A DNA stretch of 64,000 nt from Atopobiaceae bacterium (lineage in GTDB: Bacteria > Actinomycetota > Coriobacteriia > Coriobacteriales > Atopobiaceae), in the NCBI GenBank assembly GCA_017545665.1, contig JAFWKQ010000048.1:1-64000 (forward strand). The letters are read 5' to 3'. A program made the translations under genes and the position numbers. The notes beneath the pieces were generated by a model. That model did not search any database, was not told where the DNA came from, and saw nothing but the letters and a program-made list of their open reading frames with translations. Positions 59,242-64,000 of this stretch are shown here, in pieces (the first letter of the stretch is position 1; every line of letters starts with the position of its first letter).

Positions 59242-62200
59242 TCAACCCAACAGCTCCCCAAGCTTCTCCATAATCGCGGGAACGTCGTACGGTTTTGTGA
59301 GGTACCCGTTCATGCCGGTATCCAGCGCGACCTTTCGATCCTCCTCAAAGGCGTTTGCCGTAACAGCCACAATGGGAACCTCTGCCTTTTCTCTATCGTC
59401 CAGTGAACGAATTCGCTTCGTCGCCTCATAGCCATCCATGTTGGGCATTTGAATGTCCATTAGAATGATGTCGAAGTATCCGGCGGGCGCAGCCTCGATT
59501 TTCTCTACGGCCTCTACGCCATCGTGGGCAATCTCGACGGCGAGTCCATTTCCCGTGAGTATTGCCTCTGCGATCATCTGGTTCATCTCGTTGTCCTCTG
59601 CCAAAAGGACACGCTTTCCCAAGAGATTCGGCGTCGCCGGCGTTTCGCCCTGCCCCTCAGGCTTCTCGTTTTGGGCATCCATGAACGGCTGTGCCAGCAC
59701 GCTTCGCAACTCGGACATGAACAGTGGCTTTGAGCAGAAAGCCGTCACTCCGGCCTCTTTTGCCTCATCCTCTATGTCTGCCCAGTCATATGCCGTCAGG
59801 ATGATGATCGGCGCACTGTCTCCAATTTCCTTGCGGATTCTGCGCACCGTCTCTATGCCGTTGAGGTCCGGCATCAGCCAGTCGACTATATAGACCTGGA
59901 ACTCGTCGCCCTGATCTATTGCCTCCTTGGCACGTATTACGGCCTCCTTGCCGTAATTGGTCCAATCGGGCCTCATCCCAACTTCGCGTAGCATTGAGCA
60001 TATGGAAAGGCACGTGTTGGTATCGTCGTCCGCTACGAGCGCCCGAAGTCCCTTTAGCTCTGGCAGCGGATCGAGCTTGGTGGAAACGGAGCTTATCTTG
60101 CATGGAAGCTCTACTACGAATTCGCTGCCCTCGCCCTCGGCAGAATGCACCGTTATTACGCCACCCATCATGTCGACGATGTTCTTCGTAATCGCCATTC
60201 CAAGCCCGGTTCCCTGAATACCGCTAACCGTGCTTGTCTTTTCGCGGGTAAACGCCTCAAAGATCGTCTTCTGGAATTCCTCGCTCATGCCGATGCCATT
60301 GTCTTTAATGCGGAACTCAAAGCAGGCGAGGTCGTTGGCTGGCGATGGCTTTTCGATAATCCGGAAGCTAATGGTCCCTCCGGCCGGAGTGAACTTGATC
60401 GCATTGGACAGGATGTTCAGAAGTATCTGATTCAGGCGGAGTTTGTCCGTAACAATGTCCTCGTGCACGACGTCCTGCGTGTCGATGAACAGCTCCAGCT
60501 GCTTGGAGTCGATGTTCGGCAGAATGATCGTTCTTAGGTCGTGGATTACGTCGGGGAGATGCACGTCGGTCTCTTCGATGGTAACCTTGCCGCTCTCGAT
60601 GCGGCTCATGTCCAGCACGTCGTTGATGAGCGACAGGAGATGCTGGCTCGATATTGAGATTTTCTCGAGGTAGTCCAGCACCTGCTCCTTGTTGTCGATG
60701 TGAGATGCCGCCAGGGCGGTGAAGCCCACGATGGCGTTCATCGGTGTGCGAATGTCGTGGGACATGTTGTTGAGAAAGGCGGTCTTGGCGCGGTTGGCAT
60801 GCTCCGCCGCAATGAGCGCGTCGGAAAGTGCCCTCTGGCTCTCGGCGAGCTCGTTGTTCTTTGCCTCAAGCTCCAGGCGTGCGGTCTCCTTTTCTGCGAC
60901 CTCCCTCTTCGTGCGACGTACGTCGCGGACCAGCAGCGCAACGATAATTGCAACAATCGCGAGGATGATAAGGGCGATGAGGGCCGTATGGTCCCTTAGC
61001 GCGTCAACAAAATCGTAGGTGTACAGTCCGCTGGTATATCGGTACGAGATGCTCTGCGCGTAATCGGCGCCCAGCACGTTGATTCCACGGTTGAGGAGCT
61101 TTAGCAGCCCCTCGTTGCCGATTTCCACGCCAAAGCATCTGGCATCGTTGTAGGTGGTTTGGTAGAGGGAGAGGTCCTCGTACTTTCTGTTTCGCAGAAT
61201 GTCGTTTGCACGAAGGCCGTTAAGCGTTACGCATCCCGCCCTGCCGGCAAGAACGGCGTCGAGGCACTCCTCGCTCGACGGGTAGAACGTGATTTCCGCA
61301 TTGGGGTAATTTGCCTGGACGAAGTAATACTGCATGCTGTTGTTCTCGTTTACGGCGAAGTGCTCTGTGGTCTTATCGCTGAATTCGCCTTTGTAGACCA
61401 GTTCGGCAGGTGACGAGGACACGGGGCTGGACAGATAGATTCCGTTTTCTTCCGAATAGTAAAGTCCTCCACCCACGGGGAAGGCCACGTCTATATCGCC
61501 CGACCGTATTGCGGCGATCATGTTGTCGTAGCTTGCGTAGGCCGTGTAGGATACAGCCATGTCTCGCATTCCCAGCGTATTGAGGATGTTGGGGACGATG
61601 TCTTTAACAATGCCCGTTACCTCGCCTTGCTCGTTGGTATCGCTGTAGGGAAGGTAGTTATCCAAATAGCCCACACGGAGCGAAGAGTGGGTGCTCATCC
61701 ACTCCTTCTCCGATTGCGAGAAGGCCCTGGCCGTAACGCTGGAGGAATAGTACTTTGCCCTCAGGGTATTCAGGTAGTTGGGCTCTTCTGCGGCAAGGAG
61801 CGTCTGCGCGGAATTGAGCTCCGATAGAAGGTCGGGCCGATTGATGCTCGCGCAGAGGTAGTAATCCGATGCACCAAAAATGCCGAGCACCTCTGCATGC
61901 TCTCTGCTGTGGGCGCCGTCGCTTTCTGCGGCGAGCACGTCCACGTCTTGAGAGTCGAAGGCTTCGAACAGCTGCGTGTAGTCGGAATAAGTAACGACCT
62001 CCGCCGACACATGGTGGTCTTCTAGGTACGTGTTCAGGGCACCAACCATCGCGCTGTCCAGCACGCCGATTCTGCGCCCGGCCAACGTGGCGGGCTCGGT
62101 GGTAATCCTTGAGTCTGCTTCGTGTTTGACGAGGTAGTAAGACTCGCTGCCCATCACGGCGTCCGGATAGGCAATCAGCGAGGCTCGGTCCTCTTTCCAT

Positions 62201-62523
62201 GCGAGGCCTGCGAGCAAATCGATCTTGCCGTCAAGAAGCGCCTGATAGAGCTCGCCGAAGTCGCCATAGACGTATTCATACCTCCAGCCCGTGTACTCCG
62301 ACAGCTTTTGATAGTACTCGTAGGCATAGCCCGTCTTGATTGCGCCTTCACGTGCCCCTTCTTGGAACACCTCGTTCTCGTAGTAGCCCACGCGGACGGT
62401 GGTCGTATTGGTGTTGGCATAGGCAACGTTGCAGAGGACGAAGGCCATGGCAACGGCCATACAGACAATGGAAACGAGGCGGAACAGCCACGACCGGCGA
62501 AGTTTGTTTTTAATCCTCTCCAT
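59242..62523 (-). CDS. Hybrid histidine kinase with tandem SBP sensor and two receivers
   Basis: A 1093-residue protein with AAAGGA before ATG 62523. It has a signal-anchor (about 15-37) and two SBP_bac_3 domains (about 42-275 and 283-510; VRVGYYENE, LRVGYLDNYLPYS) like those of the 33039 and 37596 proteins. A TM helix (about 525-548) and a coiled coil lead to HisKA with MSHDIRTPMNAIVGF and an HATPase (NILSNAIKFT, DNGIGMSEE, GTGLGMAIT). Two receivers follow (phospho-Asp in YIVDWLMPD and LMDIQMPNMDG). No Hpt domain is attached or adjacent, so the downstream partner is elsewhere. It is probably a solute-responsive phosphorelay sensor (BvgS-like). Confidence 0.92.
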   Translation of the reverse strand: MERIKNKLRRSWLFRLVSIVCMAVAMAFVLCNVAYANTNTTTVRVGYYENEVFQEGAREGAIKTGYAYEYYQKLSEYTGWRYEYVYGDFGELYQALLDGKIDLLAGLAWKEDRASLIAYPDAVMGSESYYLVKHEADSRITTEPATLAGRRIGVLDSAMVGALNTYLEDHHVSAEVVTYSDYTQLFEAFDSQDVDVLAAESDGAHSREHAEVLGIFGASDYYLCASINRPDLLSELNSAQTLLAAEEPNYLNTLRAKYYSSSVTARAFSQSEKEWMSTHSSLRVGYLDNYLPYSDTNEQGEVTGIVKDIVPNILNTLGMRDMAVSYTAYASYDNMIAAIRSGDIDVAFPVGGGLYYSEENGIYLSSPVSSSPAELVYKGEFSDKTTEHFAVNENNSMQYYFVQANYPNAEITFYPSSEECLDAVLAGRAGCVTLNGLRANDILRNRKYEDLSLYQTTYNDARCFGVEIGNEGLLKLLNRGINVLGADYAQSISYRYTSGLYTYDFVDALRDHTALIALIILAIVAIIVALLVRDVRRTKREVAEKETARLELEAKNNELAESQRALSDALIAAEHANRAKTAFLNNMSHDIRTPMNAIVGFTALAASHIDNKEQVLDYLEKISISSQHLLSLINDVLDMSRIESGKVTIEETDVHLPDVIHDLRTIILPNIDSKQLELFIDTQDVVHEDIVTDKLRLNQILLNILSNAIKFTPAGGTISFRIIEKPSPANDLACFEFRIKDNGIGMSEEFQKTIFEAFTREKTSTVSGIQGTGLGMAITKNIVDMMGGVITVHSAEGEGSEFVVELPCKISSVSTKLDPLPELKGLRALVADDDTNTCLSICSMLREVGMRPDWTNYGKEAVIRAKEAIDQGDEFQVYIVDWLMPDLNGIETVRRIRKEIGDSAPIIILTAYDWADIEDEAKEAGVTAFCSKPLFMSELRSVLAQPFMDAQNEKPEGQGETPATPNLLGKRVLLAEDNEMNQMIAEAILTGNGLAVEIAHDGVEAVEKIEAAPAGYFDIILMDIQMPNMDGYEATKRIRSLDDREKAEVPIVAVTANAFEEDRKVALDTGMNGYLTKPYDVPAIMEKLGELLG

Positions 62524-62690
62524 TGCCTATCCTTTCGCCCATGCAGGCTGGCAACGTGGTTTTGTCAAACGGACGTCGCTTCCGCCCTGACAAAATCTAT
62601 TATACGCGGAGCTTTCCTGCTGCCGCTTGGGGTCATATTCGAGCATGGCCTACGTAGCCCGTTCGCACACCGCGCCCGCGCGGTTCGCTA

Positions 62691-62731
62691 GCGGCTCTGC
62701 GCTCACTTCGCTCGCTCGCTTCGGGAGTCGC
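62691..62731 (-). repeat. Dispersed GAGCGAGCGAAG element, reversed copy
   Basis: GCGGCTCTGCGCTCACTTCG, continuing to GGGAGTCGC, is a diverged reverse copy of the 30988-31028 element. The gap 62524-62869 between the divergent kinase and cupin genes is otherwise without a recognisable gene. Confidence 0.75.
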
Positions 62732-62869
62732 CGCCCGCGGGACGGCGGGGCACGGGGCAGACGGCCATGCGTGGTGCGCATGGGTAGGAATTGTCAATAG
62801 TCATTGGTAATCTTGTTTCTTTGACGCTACGATTGTGCTAAGGGAAAGACTGCCAAAAAGGAGAAGAGC

Positions 62870-63304
62870 ATGGCAAAGACGATGGATCGCGCAGAGTTTG
62901 AGCAGATGGATGCCTTCGGCATTGGGGACGACAACCCCGCCCAGGAGTACTTCCAAGGCAAGACCTACCTCAAGGTGCTCACCGACGAGGGTTGTGCCAC
63001 GCCTCTGTACAATGTTACCTTCACGCCAGGCTGCCGCAACAACTGGCACGTGCATCACGCCACGTCAGGCGGCGGACAAGTGCTCGTGTGCACGGCGGGA
63101 GAGGGTTGGTACCAGGAGTGGGGTAAGCCTGCCGTGAGCCTTACGCCTGGCACCGTCATCACCATCCCCGCAAACGTCAAGCACTGGCATGGCGCCAAGG
63201 CCGACAGTTGGTTTAGCCACGTGGCCGTGGAGGTGCCGGGTGAGGACGGTTGGAACGAGTGGCTCGAGCCGGTGGATGCCGACGACTACGCGGCGCTGGC
63301 ATAG
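62870..63304 (+). CDS. Small cupin-domain protein
   Basis: A 144-residue single-domain cupin; AAAAGGAG lies upstream of ATG 62870. Cupin motif 1 is NNWHVHHATSGGGQVLVC and motif 2 is VKHWHGAKADSWFSHVAV, with the metal-binding His and Glu/Gln pattern. The family is common in anaerobes, often next to LysR regulators, as here (63424). Substrate unknown; related proteins accompany carboxymuconolactone decarboxylase-like genes. Confidence 0.85.
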   Translation: MAKTMDRAEFEQMDAFGIGDDNPAQEYFQGKTYLKVLTDEGCATPLYNVTFTPGCRNNWHVHHATSGGGQVLVCTAGEGWYQEWGKPAVSLTPGTVITIPANVKHWHGAKADSWFSHVAVEVPGEDGWNEWLEPVDADDYAALA

Positions 63305-63423
63305 TCATCATAACGACTGAGGGGACACTCGCAGAAGTCGCGATTTCGTTGACTTGATAACAGCAGGGTATTGCTCATATACTGTCATAAGCATTGCATA
63401 TGTATTTGACAGAGGAGACTGTT

Positions 63424-64000
63424 GTGGAGCTTCGTACCCTGCGCTCGTTTCTTGCCGTGGCACGCGAGGGAAACGTCACCCGTGCCGCGCGTCAGCTGCA
63501 CATTACCCAACCAGCGCTCTCCAGACAGCTGGCAGACCTTGAGCGCGAGATGGGCTGCGCGCTGCTTATTCGTGAGGCGCGCGGTGTTACGCTCACCGAG
63601 CAGGGAATGCTCCTGCGCAAGCGTGCCGAAGAGATCGTAAGCCTGGCCGATCGCACGGAACGCGAGCTGAGGGCTCCCGCGGCCGAGGTGGAGGGCGACG
63701 TGTGGGTGGGTGGTGGCGAATCGCGTGCGATGGCACTTGTGGCGCGAGTTGCCACAGAGATTGCTGCCGAGCACCCTGGTGTGCGTCTGCGCGTTCACTC
63801 GGGCAACGGCGCCGACGTGCTGGAGCGAGTCGAGCGGGGTTTGCTCGACTTCGGTGTCGTCTTTGGGGGTGAGCCGGACGCCCGCCACGAGTGGCTGCGA
63901 CTGCCCCACGAGGATCGCTGGGGGATCCTTTTGCGTCGCGATCACCAGCTGTCAGAGCGTGACGCAATCACACTCGACGACCTGCGCGGTGAGCGCCTCA
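63424..64000 (+). CDS. LysR-family transcriptional regulator, truncated by window end
   Basis: 192 residues are visible, from GTG 63424 (AGAGGAGA upstream). The N-terminal helix-turn-helix is canonical (LRTLRSFLAVAREGNVTRAA, ITQPALSRQLADLE). The effector domain starts at about 90 (GDVWVGGGES) and is cut at the window edge. It lies in the same direction as the cupin gene, 119 bp downstream of it. The intergenic part has an ATAC/GTAT-type dyad near 63380. Confidence 0.9.
   Translation, partial: MELRTLRSFLAVAREGNVTRAARQLHITQPALSRQLADLEREMGCALLIREARGVTLTEQGMLLRKRAEEIVSLADRTERELRAPAAEVEGDVWVGGGESRAMALVARVATEIAAEHPGVRLRVHSGNGADVLERVERGLLDFGVVFGGEPDARHEWLRLPHEDRWGILLRRDHQLSERDAITLDDLRGERL

Overview
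The window looks like the chromosome of a Gram-positive, anaerobic, high-GC bacterium. The evidence is a homodimer-type pyruvate:ferredoxin oxidoreductase, a sortase-type pilin-like adhesin, a PASTA protein, tRNA genes with encoded CCA, and a dense set of cyclic-di-GMP proteins with periplasmic-binding-type sensors. The combination fits Coriobacteriia (Collinsella/Olsenella/Atopobium-like). This is an inference from gene content; no rRNA or other marker is present.

Layout. (1) 1-16.0 kb is prophage-like: scaffold, major capsid, connector, head closure, tail terminator, distal tail, tail endopeptidase, a collagen-like fibre and a leucine-rich-repeat tip protein. Two cargo units interrupt it. 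The first (about 146-5823) is a self-contained restriction cassette with its own promoter, operator-like palindromes and terminator: an RHH-like small protein, a BcgI-type nuclease-methylase fusion, a specificity subunit and a GmrSD-like DUF262/HNH protein. The second (13.4-15.8 kb, minus strand) encodes a glycine-zipper membrane protein, a larger membrane protein of unknown family, and a small acidic protein. No integrase, terminase, tail tube or tape measure is visible. A tRNA-Gly(CCC) follows. (2) 16.2-23.9 kb holds an ATPase/nuclease-like gene between two degenerate repeats, an M29 aminopeptidase, a large pilin-like surface protein, and a repeat-rich intergenic stretch. (3) 24-42.2 kb is dominated by signalling and envelope genes: a sensor-GGDEF-PTS EIIC fusion, a DY-rich/KAEADA-repeat secreted protein, a zinc-ribbon membrane protein, a PASTA-PepSY protein, a CmpB-type membrane protein, then an overlapping gene set (tandem SBP-EAL, Cache-GGDEF, tandem SBP-PAS), a Mn-type CDF exporter and an HD-GYP protein. 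(4) 42.4-53.5 kb has nifJ, a RAYT transposase flanked by REP palindromes, a glycosyltransferase-LytS-LytR-phosphodiesterase cluster with a striking 21-bp-phased repeat array, a PAP2 phosphatase and thioredoxin. (5) 53.5-58.5 kb is a methionine locus: metF, a stand-alone MetH reactivation-domain protein, and a MetH lacking that domain. (6) 58.5-64 kb has a probable unassigned structured RNA on the minus strand, tRNA-Leu(CAG), a giant hybrid histidine kinase with the same tandem SBP sensor, a cupin and a truncated LysR gene.

How it fits together. Three proteins share the same double substrate-binding sensor but end in different outputs (EAL; PAS only; kinase plus two receivers). With the Cache-GGDEF, GGDEF-EIIC and HD-GYP proteins, this gives both synthesis and breakdown of c-di-GMP from one region, probably in response to small solutes and sugars. 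Several families of intergenic palindromes punctuate gene ends; one family brackets a RAYT transposase and is likely its REP substrate. The best candidates for something undescribed are the GGDEF-EIIC fusion, the prophage cargo units, the 21-bp-phased array at lytSR, and the minus-strand RNA near 58.7 kb.
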